Source of the DNA: Ohtaekwangia sp036786105
GTDB lineage: Bacteria; Bacteroidota; Bacteroidia; Cytophagales; Cyclobacteriaceae
Reading direction: 5' to 3'
Assembly: GCF_036786105.1 (NCBI RefSeq)
Contig: NZ_DAIQRQ010000008.1
Coordinates: 62,001 to 126,000, forward strand
DNA: 64,000 nt
In this document: positions 44,810-54,042 of the stretch, in pieces
How positions within the stretch are numbered: the stretch's first letter is position 1
Layout: each line of letters starts with the position of its first letter
The notes under the pieces: model-generated
Told to the model about the DNA's origin: nothing
The model's input: the letters and a program-made list of their open reading frames with translations, nothing else
The model's database searches: none
Program-made: the position numbers and the translations under genes

Positions 44810-45397
44810 ATGAGTGAAAACGTTCATATCCCGATGTTTCCGCTGGCCATTTTGCCGCTACCAGGAGAACTTGTCCCGCTTCATATCTTTGAGCCCCGCT
44901 ATAAACAACTGTTACAGGATGCCGAACAACATGATATTACGTTTGGCATCTATTTCAGTCATGATATAAACCAGGCCGGCATTGGTTCGCTGATGCGCCT
45001 TGAGAGTATTATCAAACGTTATCCCGGAGGCGAATCCGATATTATCGTCAAATGCCAGGATATATTTTCCATGGGAAAACTTCAGCATACCTATAAAAGT
45101 AAAATGTATCCCGGTGCCGATGTAAAATTTAAAAATGTAGACCTCGGTCGCATACCCGGGCTAGCATTGTATGAACAGTTTATGGAATACCTGAAGAACC
45201 GTAACATCAATCAGCATGTAGCTACATTTTCCGTTTACCAGGTTGCCTGTGAGCTAAGCCTCGATCTGAGCGAGCGCTATAAGTTTCTTCAATTGCCTTT
45301 TGAGAAGATGGATAACTTCCTGATGAACCGCATTCGTTACCAGATGCATCTGCTTAACAGGGAAGCGAAAAGCCGCGATGTCTATCACCTCAATTAA
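44810..45397 (+). CDS. Lon N-terminal (substrate-binding) domain protein
   Basis: A 195-residue stand-alone LAN/Lon-N-like domain: I-P-M-F-P-L-A-I-L-P-L-P-G-E-L-V-P-L-H-I-F-E-P-R-Y-K-Q-L is the classical start, and a helical bundle forms the C-terminal half. It lacks the ATPase and protease parts of Lon. Such proteins are widespread and may bind unfolded proteins; a function here is not established. Confidence 0.88.
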   Translation: MSENVHIPMFPLAILPLPGELVPLHIFEPRYKQLLQDAEQHDITFGIYFSHDINQAGIGSLMRLESIIKRYPGGESDIIVKCQDIFSMGKLQHTYKSKMYPGADVKFKNVDLGRIPGLALYEQFMEYLKNRNINQHVATFSVYQVACELSLDLSERYKFLQLPFEKMDNFLMNRIRYQMHLLNREAKSRDVYHLN

Positions 45398-45635
45398 CGG
45401 AGATATATAGCGTGAAAAGTATATAGCTGCAATGCTGTGTATATTAATTGGCGACATGAAGCGCACTATCTTTACACAATTCATAATCGCTGAAAGAGAC
45501 GATTCCGTTTCAGCATTCTTTACTTTCGTTTTTATGCGAATACGCGTAACATTCTCGTTAACAAAATTTAACGTTTACGCTGCAACATTCAGGTGATACG
45601 TGCCGTCTGTGATTTGTATTAACACAAAACCCGTT

Positions 45636-46213
45636 ATGAAAAAGACCTTCTGATCTTGTTGACATTGCTATGCGGTAGCGGCAATGCGGTGTATGCGCGC
45701 AGTGTAGAGAATCCCACCTCTACCATAGGTGTAGGTATCATGAAAAAAGGCTCGATCTTTCAGGTATACTATAAGAGAACCCGATCTTCCGATGTAAAGG
45801 TTACTGTCTTTAATGATAAAGGCGATCGTGTCTTCTTTGAAGTTATTCGCAAAATAGATGGCTTTGTGCGTCCTTATAATTTCAGCGATCTGGCAGAGGG
45901 CAGATATACATTTGAAATAAGTGATGGCATCACCCGCCAGTCACATGTCGGTAATTATCGGATGCAGGAACCTGAGCAGAGTGTTGCCCCTGCACACTTA
46001 ACCCGTGTAGGCAACGAGAATAAATTTCTCTTAACGGTGCCTGGCAGATCTCCCCGCGTGGTCTTTGTCAGTATCTATGGCGAGAAAGGTCAACTTCTTT
46101 ATCGTGAGCAATTACATCACATTACCGAATTTGCCCGTTTCTACAACCTGAACGCATACGCGGGAATTTTTTATTTGAGCTTATCGATGAAAGAGGAGAT
46201 TCTGAGATTGTGA
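45636..46213 (+). pseudogene. Secreted two-repeat protein, frameshifted in its signal peptide
   Basis: ATG at 45636 reads M-K-K-T-F and meets TGA at once. One extra base near 45650 restores M-K-K-T-x-L-I-L-L-T-L-L-C-G-S-G-N-A-V-Y-A, a convincing signal peptide, in frame with the 185 codons that follow (45656 onward). The body has two beta-rich repeats (F-Q-V-Y-Y-K-R...D-K-G-D-R-V-F-F-E, then F-L-L-T-V-P-G...E-K-G-Q-L-L-Y-R-E) and resembles the intact gene at 46520. It is either a recent one-base deletion or a consensus error. Confidence 0.75.
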
Positions 46214-46262
46214 AGTATTGAGAGATATCATTCTTGCGAAATAACTTCTCTCTGAAGAAGTT

Positions 46263-46301
46263 ATAAAAAAGCAACGCCACCTATGGTGTTGCTTTTTTGC
46301 T
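46263..46301 (+). terminator. Intrinsic terminator
   Basis: A stem AAAAAAGCAAC...CACC / GGTG..TTGCTTTTTT with a small internal bulge and a run of six T, 50 bp after the frameshifted gene. Confidence 0.8.
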
Positions 46302-46327
46302 TGTAAAGAGCTTTAAAAAACAGTGGT

Positions 46328-46424
46328 GCAAACGTTGTATTAAATTTAAATCGTATTGATAGCGTTTGCAGCGTATATATATACCTCTTTTCAATAGTTT
46401 TTACTTTTCATTTTTCCGCAAACG
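46328..46424. promoter_or_regulatory. Three GCAAACG/CGTTTGC half-sites upstream of the 46520 gene
   Basis: GCAAACG occurs at 46328-46334, its reverse complement at 46363-46369, and GCAAACG again at 46418-46424. These are half-sites of the GCAAACGTTTGC type of palindrome used by LacI-family repressors. The rest of the 46214-46519 gap is AT-rich, with TACATTTG (46486-46493) as a likely -7 element. Confidence 0.4.
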
Positions 46425-46519
46425 TTTTTTATAGTTAAAAAAAATGTTTCCTTACAGCAGCCGGCTTTATTGCTACCCCCTGCGTTACATTTGTATCGTA
46501 AACAAAAAACAAAATCAAT

Positions 46520-47104
46520 ATGAAAACTAGATCACTTTTCATTGCAGCACTCGTAGTAGTAAGTGCAACCGTAGCGGCTCTTGGAAAGGAAGAGCCAAGC
46601 AACAAGGGTTTGGCTGTGGTACCTGTTAAAGGTGCAGAAGTATTCAAAGTTATTTACAAAGCTGAAAATGCTGGTAAAATCAAATTGAATATTTATAATA
46701 CAAATTCAGAAATTGTATTCACTGAAACTATCAATGGTACAGACGGTTTCATCTGCCCGCTGAACTTTAGCGGTCTTCAGGCTGGTGAATATACTATCGA
46801 GCTGATCGATGCTACTGGTAAAAGAACTGAGAAAATAAACTATAAGCCGGTAGACGCTTCTGCTAAGAATGTGCACATATCTAAAGTAGCGAACGAAGAC
46901 GGTAAATTCCTCGTGTCTGTATCTGCTACAGGCGCTGAGCAGATCAATGTAAAGATCTACGATGCTGCTAACAATCTTGTACACAGCGAAAACAAATCAA
47001 TCGAAGGTAACTTTGCTCAACTGTATACTGTAAAGAATGTATCAGGTTCACTGACATTTGAAGTAACTGACAAAGCTGGTAACACCAAGACTGTTCGTTT
47101 CTAA
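46520..47104 (+). CDS. Secreted two-repeat beta-sandwich-like protein
   Basis: A 194-residue exported protein with signal peptide MKTRSLFIAALVVVSATVAA. Two repeats of about 75 residues follow (F-K-V-I-Y-K-A...I-K-L-N-I-Y-N-T-N-S-E-I-V-F and F-L-V-S-V-S-A...I-N-V-K-I-Y-D-A-A-N-N-L-V-H), each ending with G-x-Y/L-T-x-E-x-x-D-x-x-G-K. The pattern suggests Ig-like beta-sandwiches. It is a paralogue of the frameshifted gene upstream. Function is unknown. It has its own promoter region and terminator. Confidence 0.78.
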   Translation: MKTRSLFIAALVVVSATVAALGKEEPSNKGLAVVPVKGAEVFKVIYKAENAGKIKLNIYNTNSEIVFTETINGTDGFICPLNFSGLQAGEYTIELIDATGKRTEKINYKPVDASAKNVHISKVANEDGKFLVSVSATGAEQINVKIYDAANNLVHSENKSIEGNFAQLYTVKNVSGSLTFEVTDKAGNTKTVRF

Positions 47105-47127
47105 GATAAATTGTAATTCATTGACCT

Positions 47128-47167
47128 ATAAAGGCCTTTCCGTAAGGGGAGGCCTTTACTTTTTTTA
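47128..47167 (+). terminator. Intrinsic terminator
   Basis: A stem AAAGGCCTTTCC / GGGGAGGCCTTT (with G-T pairs) and a GTAA loop, followed by ACTTTTTTT, 25 bp after the secreted protein gene. Confidence 0.85.
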
Positions 47168-47319
47168 TGGTCATTGGTAAATCGGTAATTCTGTTGTTGT
47201 AATGACACCTGCCCGTTAATCATGGTAATGTACCAGCACAGGGAACCCTCATTTTGAATTTTGAACGAAATCGCTACTTTTACCTTATTGCAATCGATTA
47301 ACGTAACTTACTATACCTT

Positions 47320-48177
47320 ATGAAAAAAATTCTTGTCCCGACTGACTTTTCCAAGCCTGCTATGATCGCGGCAGAAGTTGCTGCTGACATTGCCAGACGT
47401 TCAGGTGGAGAGATCACACTCCTGCATGTGATTGAAGAAGCTTCCGAAGGTTCTATTAACGTAGAAGGAGAAGCTACTTATAGCGGAAGTTGGGAGGATA
47501 AAATATTCACGGCGAAGCTGATCGAAAAGGCCAAGAAGCAAATGGAGAAACTCGCTTCTGATGCCAGGTTTGCTGATGTAAAAGTGCGCCAGAAACTCAG
47601 ACTTGGAACACCTTTTCATGGTATGAATGCCATCATCACCGAAAATAAGGTTGACCTTGTGGTTATGGGAACTTCAGGCCGCACAGCCCTCGAGGAAATG
47701 ATCATCGGATCGAACACTGAAAAAGTAGTACGTCATTCAAACTGCCCGGTGCTCACGGTACATAACAAGCCGGCCAGCAAGGATTTCAAGAATATCGTTT
47801 ATGCCACTTCTATGGATAAAGATGAAGAAGTGTTTTCACGTATAGTAAGAAGAGCGCAGCAGGTATATGATTCAACCATTCACCTGGTGCGCATCAACAC
47901 GCCTTCTAACTTCCAGCGCGATGCAGTGGTGAAGAAGTACATGGAGAACTTCGCGAAGAAACTTCAGTTGAAAAACTATACCATCAACGTATTCAACGAT
48001 ATCAGTGAGGAAGAAGGTATTATATACTTTGCGGATAGCATCAATGCCGATATGATTGCCATGGCAACTCACGGCCGCACCGGTTTTGCCCACGTATTGG
48101 CAGGAAGCATTGCTGAAGAAGTAGTAAGCCATTCAAGACGTCCTGTGCTTACCTTCGTAACAAAGCACCGGAAATAA
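47320..48177 (+). CDS. Tandem universal stress protein (UspA domains)
   Basis: A 285-residue protein with two Usp domains. The first (1-148) starts K-K-I-L-V-P-T-D-F-S-K-P-A and ends V-V-M-G-T-S-G-R-T-A-L-E-E-M-I-I-G-S-N-T-E-K-V-V-R; the second (about 155-285) ends M-A-T-H-G-R-T-G-F-A-H-V-L-A-G-S-I-A-E-E-V-V. The G-x2-G-x9-G-[ST] nucleotide-binding motif is recognisable in the first (G-T-S-G...G-S-N) and in the second (G-R-T-G...G-S-I). Cytoplasmic stress-response role by family. Confidence 0.92.
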   Translation: MKKILVPTDFSKPAMIAAEVAADIARRSGGEITLLHVIEEASEGSINVEGEATYSGSWEDKIFTAKLIEKAKKQMEKLASDARFADVKVRQKLRLGTPFHGMNAIITENKVDLVVMGTSGRTALEEMIIGSNTEKVVRHSNCPVLTVHNKPASKDFKNIVYATSMDKDEEVFSRIVRRAQQVYDSTIHLVRINTPSNFQRDAVVKKYMENFAKKLQLKNYTINVFNDISEEEGIIYFADSINADMIAMATHGRTGFAHVLAGSIAEEVVSHSRRPVLTFVTKHRK

Positions 48178-48193
48178 CTAACATTTTCTTTTC

Positions 48194-48233
48194 TAAAAAG
48201 GCCGTTTCAGTCAATGTGAAGCGGCCTTTTTCT
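48194..48233 (+). terminator. Intrinsic terminator
   Basis: A 10-bp stem AAAAAGGCCG / CGGCCTTTTT with an inner TTC..GAA pairing, followed by a T-rich tail, just after the universal stress protein gene. Confidence 0.88.
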
Positions 48234-48324
48234 TTTTATTATATTTATGTTGATTTTTCACAACTGTGATTAGTTAGAAACAACCCTCAAAACCGTAATT
48301 GTCGCGCTACCTACCCTGTAAAGC

Positions 48325-50850
48325 ATGGAATTTACACTCTTGCTCCTCTTTATTATTGTTGTCGTCATCCTTTTTGTGGTGATCTCCATCAAAAACAACT
48401 TTTCCTCACAACTACTGATCCTGCAAAAGAAGCTTGACGACCTGTCGGAAGAATTCAGGAAGCAACGGTCCCGAGAACAACAGGCTGAGCGCGAGTTGAG
48501 ACGCGAACGTGATGTTGTTGCCGAACGCCCCGTGCTGCAGGCAACACCGGTAATAAAGCCAGCGGAAGTGCCGGGGGTAAAGGAAGAACCGGTAAAAGAA
48601 CAACCTGTTTCACCAGTGCTTCCTGTGCGGGAAGATATTAAACCGGTGGCAGAAGAAGTAAAGCCCGCAGTAAAGGAAGAGGTAAGGGAAAAAACAGAGA
48701 CGCCTGTAGAAGTCGTAACCTTCCCGACTGTGACCGCGCCCCGGAAACAGCGCGTAGTTACGCCACCGGCACCACCCAGGCCCGGCTTCTTTGAGCGCAA
48801 CCCTGATCTTGAAAAATTCATAGGCGAGAATCTCGCCAACAAAATCGGTATCGGTATACTGGTACTGGGTATCGGTTTCTTTGTAAAGTATGCCATCGAT
48901 CAGGAATGGATTGGTGTAATTGGCCGCGTGTTTATTGGTATAGCCTGTGGTGGTATATTGATCGGTATAGCGCATCGCTTGCGCAAAACGTTTGCTGCTT
49001 TCAGCTCGGTGTTGGTAGGTGGCGGTATAGCTGTGCTATATTTAACTATTGCCATAGCTTTTCATGAATATGGCATATTTAGCCAGACGGCTGCATTTAT
49101 ACTCATGGTGGTCATCACCGGCTTTACCATCTTGTTATCGCTGGCCTATGATCGAATTGAACTCGCTATACTGGCTATCCTGGGAGGGTTTGCATCTCCG
49201 TTTATGGTAAGCACCGGTGAGGGTAACTATATTGTTCTGTTTACCTACGTGCTCATTCTCGATGCAGGTATGCTCGTATTGGCGTATTATAAGAAGTGGA
49301 ACCTCGTTAACATTATTGCCTATGTCTTCACAATAATTCTCTTTGGCTCGTGGCTTGCAGCCAAATACGAATATGAAAATATACCGATGTTGCGTGGCGC
49401 CATGCTGTTTGCCACGTTGTTCTATCTTGTTTTCTTCCTCATGAATGTGGTCAATAACATTCGTAATCAAACCAGATTCAAAGCAATTGAAATAACATTG
49501 TTATTGAGTAACACATTCTGCTATTATGCGGCCGGTATGGCCATACTCAACACATCAGCGGGTCATGGATTTCAGGGATTGTTTACGGCAGCGCTGGGTA
49601 TATTTAATTTTGTATTCGCCTATAGCTTGTATAAGAACGAACGGGTAGACCGCAACCTTGTGTTCCTGCTCATCGGGCTGGTGCTCACCTTTATAAGTCT
49701 GGCAGCACCTGTGCAGCTTGAAGGAAACTATATCACGTTGTTCTGGGCAGCAGAAACCGTATTGCTCTTGTGGCTTTCACAAAAATCAGGTATAAAACTG
49801 ATGAAACTGGCTTCTGTTGTTATCGTTGTCCTGATGGTGGTGAGTCTTTTGATGGATTGGCAGCAATTGTATTTTACATATGGAAGCGATCTTTCCGTAA
49901 TTATTAATAAGGCCTACATCACGGGCATATTTGTGCTGGCATCTATTGTAGCCACACTATATTTCCTGAAGTTTGAGACAGAAGAATTTGCGGATCTTAT
50001 AAAGCCCTACAAAGTAATTCTTTCACTGAGTGGAATTTTATTGTTGTATACTTCGCAATTTCTGGAGCTGCAATATCAGCTTTCAAGATATATAGATGAT
50101 CGTGCCGCTTTCCTGATCATGATCGGTTGCTATAATCTGTGCTTTATTGCAGGATTGTTAATGAGTGAGAAGAAACTTATTTTGCCGGAACCGCTTCGCC
50201 AGTTCTTTGCCGGTTGGGGGGCTGTGGCTATTTTGGCGTACCTGTTCTTTTATCACGAAACCATTATTAACGCACGCGATTTTTATTTGCTGGGCGAGGC
50301 AAGTGCCACCGGATTTTTATTCCACTATGTATATGTAGCATTGCTGCTCTTTGTGGCAGTTATTACGCTGAAGCGCGTGCAGAAACTTGTTAGCTTTAAC
50401 GCGCAAACGCACAATGCGTATTCATGGTTCTATGTATCGTTCTTTGTATTTCTGGCGAGTGCCGAACTTGATCACGCGGTATTATTGCTGTTCTATAAAA
50501 ATCCGGATTCGATCTATACCATTATATCGCAAAATCATCGCATCGGTTTCCCCATACTTTGGGGCGTGGCTTCGTTCCTGTTGATCGCCCTCGGGCTGAA
50601 GACACGTAAAAAGCATTTGCGTATTATTTCACTTACATTATTGTTGATTACGTTACTTAAATTATTCCTCTTTGATATACGCGGTATATCTGAAGGTGGA
50701 AAGATTGCTGCCTTTATCTCACTCGGGGTGCTATTACTGGTTGTCTCGTTCATGTATCAGCGCCTCAAAAAATTATTGCTGGTAGATGAACCCGCGAGCG
50801 ATGCCGGAGCGAAAACAGAAGATGAACCAGGAAAGGAGACGATTGCATGA
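48325..50850 (+). CDS. DUF2339 large polytopic membrane protein
   Basis: An 841-residue protein. An N-terminal helix anchors it (residues 3-22), followed by a charged coiled coil and a Pro/Glu/Val-rich linker (to about 165), the conserved N-P-D-L-E-K-F-I-G-E-N-L-A-N-K-I-G-I-G-I-L-V-L-G-I-G-F-F-V-K-Y-A-I-D, and then some two dozen transmembrane helices. This is the DUF2339 architecture. Function is unknown. Its stop overlaps the start of the next gene by 4 bp (ATGA), so both are translationally coupled. Confidence 0.9.
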   Translation: MEFTLLLLFIIVVVILFVVISIKNNFSSQLLILQKKLDDLSEEFRKQRSREQQAERELRRERDVVAERPVLQATPVIKPAEVPGVKEEPVKEQPVSPVLPVREDIKPVAEEVKPAVKEEVREKTETPVEVVTFPTVTAPRKQRVVTPPAPPRPGFFERNPDLEKFIGENLANKIGIGILVLGIGFFVKYAIDQEWIGVIGRVFIGIACGGILIGIAHRLRKTFAAFSSVLVGGGIAVLYLTIAIAFHEYGIFSQTAAFILMVVITGFTILLSLAYDRIELAILAILGGFASPFMVSTGEGNYIVLFTYVLILDAGMLVLAYYKKWNLVNIIAYVFTIILFGSWLAAKYEYENIPMLRGAMLFATLFYLVFFLMNVVNNIRNQTRFKAIEITLLLSNTFCYYAAGMAILNTSAGHGFQGLFTAALGIFNFVFAYSLYKNERVDRNLVFLLIGLVLTFISLAAPVQLEGNYITLFWAAETVLLLWLSQKSGIKLMKLASVVIVVLMVVSLLMDWQQLYFTYGSDLSVIINKAYITGIFVLASIVATLYFLKFETEEFADLIKPYKVILSLSGILLLYTSQFLELQYQLSRYIDDRAAFLIMIGCYNLCFIAGLLMSEKKLILPEPLRQFFAGWGAVAILAYLFFYHETIINARDFYLLGEASATGFLFHYVYVALLLFVAVITLKRVQKLVSFNAQTHNAYSWFYVSFFVFLASAELDHAVLLLFYKNPDSIYTIISQNHRIGFPILWGVASFLLIALGLKTRKKHLRIISLTLLLITLLKLFLFDIRGISEGGKIAAFISLGVLLLVVSFMYQRLKKLLLVDEPASDAGAKTEDEPGKETIA

Positions 50851-52088
50851 GACAAAGTGTAATAATCATTATATTGATCATAAATGTGCTTGCAACACAG
50901 GCACAAACATTTCGTGCAGAAGCAACGTTGCCGGCGGTGCATGCTGATGGCTTTTACAGGATTCTGCTTTCGCCTGATGCAGCACCGTATCCGAATCGCG
51001 AGTTTAGCAACGTGCGATTGTATGATGCCACGAACAAAGAAGTGCCGTATGTTCTGCGCGAGGAGAAGCCGGTATATATACAGGAGCAATTTCACGACTA
51101 CACAATTGTTGAGAAGAAACAAAGTTCAGGGTGTTGCACTACGCTGATTCTACAGGTGGCTGGTAAAACTCCCATCAACAATATTAACTTGTTGATCCGG
51201 AACGCTGATGTAACGAAGCAGGCTACCCTGTCGGGTAGTGACAACGGAAAGGAATGGTTTGCAATCCGTGATAAGTTTTATTTTCAATCGATCGACAATG
51301 CAACAGAAGCAGCCGATATGGAAACAGTACATTTTCCATTGAGTAATTATGCATACTATTCACTAACCATCAACGACTCGTCAAGCGCTCCTTTGAATGT
51401 TATCAAGGCTGGATATTATGATACATCTGTTTCGGAAGGCATCTACACACAAGTAACCACCCGAAGTATGGTGACTGCTGATAGTGCAAAGCAAAAGAAA
51501 ACATATATATACCTGCAATACGATACACTGCGCCTGCTGGACAAGTTAGAGCTGGCAATGACTGGCGCTCCCTATTTTCTGCGTGATGTACAAGTATACC
51601 AGCGTGCCACACGATCTGCAAAAAAGGGCAGTCATGATTATTATGCACCTGTAACTTCTTTCCAGATCCGTTCAGGCCAGACTGCTGTTGTTGATCTTCC
51701 CATGCTAAAGACGCGTGAACTTATGTTGGCAATCGATAATCAGGATAATCCTACACTGACAGTATCGACTGTGAAGGTATATCAGCTTAATCGCTACATC
51801 GTGGCGTGGCTCAAAAAAGGAGAGACGTATAGCATAAAGTTTGGTGAAGATGCTATGGCAAGCCCTTCGTACGATCTGGCATTCTTTCAGGACAGTATTG
51901 CCTATCAACCGGACGTATTACGTATCGGTGCAATACGCGAACACCACGAAACAACAGCAAAAACAGAATCACCTGCATTCTTTACAGACAAGCGTATTAT
52001 CTGGGTAGCCATTATCCTCGTGATCGGTATACTCGGCTTTATGTCTGTGCGATTGATCCGCGAAACAAATGCTCAGAAGAAAGTGTAA
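50847..52088 (+). CDS. DUF3999-like exported membrane protein
   Basis: A 413-residue protein with signal peptide (M-R-Q-S-V-I-I-I-I-L-I-I-N-V-L-A-T-Q-A-Q), a large beta-rich extracytoplasmic domain, and a single C-terminal transmembrane helix (R-I-I-W-V-A-I-I-L-V-I-G-I-L-G-F-M-S-V-R-L). The layout and the overlap with a DUF2339 gene match the DUF2339/DUF3999 pairs of many Gram-negative bacteria. The two probably form one envelope complex (inference). Confidence 0.78.
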   Translation: MRQSVIIIILIINVLATQAQTFRAEATLPAVHADGFYRILLSPDAAPYPNREFSNVRLYDATNKEVPYVLREEKPVYIQEQFHDYTIVEKKQSSGCCTTLILQVAGKTPINNINLLIRNADVTKQATLSGSDNGKEWFAIRDKFYFQSIDNATEAADMETVHFPLSNYAYYSLTINDSSSAPLNVIKAGYYDTSVSEGIYTQVTTRSMVTADSAKQKKTYIYLQYDTLRLLDKLELAMTGAPYFLRDVQVYQRATRSAKKGSHDYYAPVTSFQIRSGQTAVVDLPMLKTRELMLAIDNQDNPTLTVSTVKVYQLNRYIVAWLKKGETYSIKFGEDAMASPSYDLAFFQDSIAYQPDVLRIGAIREHHETTAKTESPAFFTDKRIIWVAIILVIGILGFMSVRLIRETNAQKKV

Positions 52089-52178
52089 ACAACATATGCC
52101 TTCTTCAAGTCGTACTTGTATGCCGGCCATCGCCAGGCTATGCTTTAACAAGAGCAGGACAATGTCTGAATATAATCA

Positions 52179-53534
52179 TTAAACAAATGCACTCTGTCCT
52201 GTAATTGCCCGCCCTACAATTAATGTATTGATCTCCTTGGTACCTTCGTAAGAATAGATCGCCTCTGCATCGGCTACAAAACGTGCTATATCGTACTCGA
52301 TCAATATACCGTTGCCGCCAAAGAGCTCGCGCGCATGGCTTACAATATCGCGGGTACGGAGTGAACAAAATACTTTTGCTAGCGATGCCTGCTCATCGGT
52401 AAGTTTGCCTACATCCTGCAATTGCGACAGGCGACACACCATGGTTTGCATAGCCGTAAGGTTGCTGAGCATTTCCACCAGCAGGTCTTGTACCATCTGG
52501 AAGCTGCTGATGGTGCGACCGAACTGCTTGCGTTCGTGGGTATAGCGTAATGCACTTTCATACGCACCGCGTGCGCAGCCTACGGCTTGCCAGGCAACTC
52601 CTGCGCGTGTCATACGCAGTACTTTCGCTGTATCTTTAAAGGAAGTTGCATGCTGAAGGCGATTGCTCTCATGCACTTCACAATCGGTAAGTGTAATCAA
52701 CGCATTCTGCACAATGCGAAGCGCCATCTTGCCCTTGATCTTGTCGGCCTTAAATCCTTTAGTGCCTTTCTCTACGATAAATCCTTTTACATTATCATCA
52801 TCCAGGTCGCGAGCCCAGATCACTACCAGGTCTGCGAACGTAGCATTGCCGATCCATTTCTTCTGGCCATTCAAAATCCATGTATCGCCCACACGCTTGC
52901 AGGTACAGGTTAAACCACCTGCTGCGCCAGAGCCTACCTCCGGTTCGGTAAGTCCGAACGCTCCAATGAGTTCCATCTTCTGCATTCGCGGAAGCCACTG
53001 CTGCTTTTGTTCTTCACTGCCGCAATAGTATATAGCGCCCATCGCAAGACCGCTCTGTACACCAAAAAATGTAGAGGTAGAGCAATCTACGCGCGCCATC
53101 TCCATTGCCAGGAAGCCTTCCAGTAAACTTGACATTCCCGGGCAACCATACCCTTGATAGGTGAGTCCGCAGATATTTAACTTCGCGATCTCCGGAATGA
53201 TATGATGCGGAAATTCATCCTTTAACCAATACTCATTTGCAATCGGCTTGATATGTTCCTGCATGAACTCACGCACTTTTAATTGTATAGCACGTTCTTC
53301 TGGTGTAAGCCATTGATCCAGATCGTAGAAGTCACCATCAATCTCCGGAAACTCGTGCTTCTTCTTGCCGCCTTCCATAAACTTCATAAGTTTCTGCAGG
53401 TCTTCCGGCTTCATTGTGCTTACAAGTCCTACCATTTTATTGAGGTCAACTTTTTCGGCAAGCTTGCCGATTTTGTCAAGGTCAAGTTGCTGAACGAGTC
53501 CGATCGTAGATTTAATTTTTCTGATGAGCGACAT
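52179..53534 (-). CDS. Acyl-CoA dehydrogenase (glutaryl-CoA dehydrogenase-like)
   Basis: A 451-residue flavoenzyme. The core (about residues 75-451) has the FAD/substrate motifs G-A-F-G-L-T-E-P-E-V-G-S-G, W-I-L-N-G-Q-K-K-W-I-G-N-A, R-K-Q-F-G-R-T-I-S-S-F-Q, and the catalytic base E430 in Y-S-Y-E-G-T-K-E-I-N with I-V-G-R-A-I-T-G at the end, as in glutaryl-CoA dehydrogenases. The first 75 residues are an unusual Lys/Leu/Asp-rich helical extension. The exact acyl substrate is not certain. Confidence 0.9.
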   Translation of the reverse strand: MSLIRKIKSTIGLVQQLDLDKIGKLAEKVDLNKMVGLVSTMKPEDLQKLMKFMEGGKKKHEFPEIDGDFYDLDQWLTPEERAIQLKVREFMQEHIKPIANEYWLKDEFPHHIIPEIAKLNICGLTYQGYGCPGMSSLLEGFLAMEMARVDCSTSTFFGVQSGLAMGAIYYCGSEEQKQQWLPRMQKMELIGAFGLTEPEVGSGAAGGLTCTCKRVGDTWILNGQKKWIGNATFADLVVIWARDLDDDNVKGFIVEKGTKGFKADKIKGKMALRIVQNALITLTDCEVHESNRLQHATSFKDTAKVLRMTRAGVAWQAVGCARGAYESALRYTHERKQFGRTISSFQMVQDLLVEMLSNLTAMQTMVCRLSQLQDVGKLTDEQASLAKVFCSLRTRDIVSHARELFGGNGILIEYDIARFVADAEAIYSYEGTKEINTLIVGRAITGQSAFV

Positions 53535-53568
53535 AGATGATCGTTATGGATGATGCGTGAATGAAAAC

Positions 53569-53600
53569 AAAAAAGGCCGGCTCGCAGATGAGCCGGCCTG
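53569..53600 (-). terminator. Intrinsic terminator of hicAB
   Basis: A 10-bp perfect stem AGGCCGGCTC / GAGCCGGCCT with a 6-nt loop; on the minus strand it ends in six T. It lies 21 bp after the hicB stop codon. Confidence 0.9.
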
Positions 53601-53620
53601 TAAAAGTATGCGGAAATGGG

Positions 53621-54007
53621 TTATCGTATCAAATTCAGCTCTGATAATTCGCGGCCAATTTCATGTATACCATCGAGGATTTTCTCGGTTTGTTTGGAAG
53701 ATGCTTTCTTTTTTCCGGTGGCATATTGTGATAAGAGTGTGTGATTCATGCCGATGCGACCCGCCAGGGCACGAACATTGATAACGGTGAAGATCTCGAA
53801 GATGGTTGTTACTTCCATCTCAAAAGAAATATCGGTGGCTGTAACGCGTTTACCCTTACCTTCTGCTTCAAAGTATAGATTGAGGGATTCTACCATGTTT
53901 CTGACTAACTCGATGGAGTTTTTGCCAGTGGTAAATGCTGCATATTTTTCTGCATAGGCAGAGAAGCCTGTTTCTGTTCTTTCAACTTTGACAACTATCT
54001 TTTTCAT
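53621..54007 (-). CDS. hicB: HicB-family antitoxin
   Basis: A 128-residue antitoxin. The N-terminal partly degenerate HicB fold (V-E-R-T-E-T-G-F-S-A-Y-A-E, residues 8-55) binds the toxin, and the C-terminal helix-turn-helix (R-A-L-A-G-R-I-G-M-N-H-T-L-L-S-Q-Y-A-T-G-K-K) binds DNA for autoregulation. It follows hicA by 35 bp in the toxin-first order usual for hicAB. The three 23-bp repeats at 54318-54386 are its candidate operators. Confidence 0.85.
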   Translation of the reverse strand: MKKIVVKVERTETGFSAYAEKYAAFTTGKNSIELVRNMVESLNLYFEAEGKGKRVTATDISFEMEVTTIFEIFTVINVRALAGRIGMNHTLLSQYATGKKKASSKQTEKILDGIHEIGRELSELNLIR

Positions 54008-54042
54008 TTCATTGTCTTTATTATTTGTAATAACTCTGGCGA

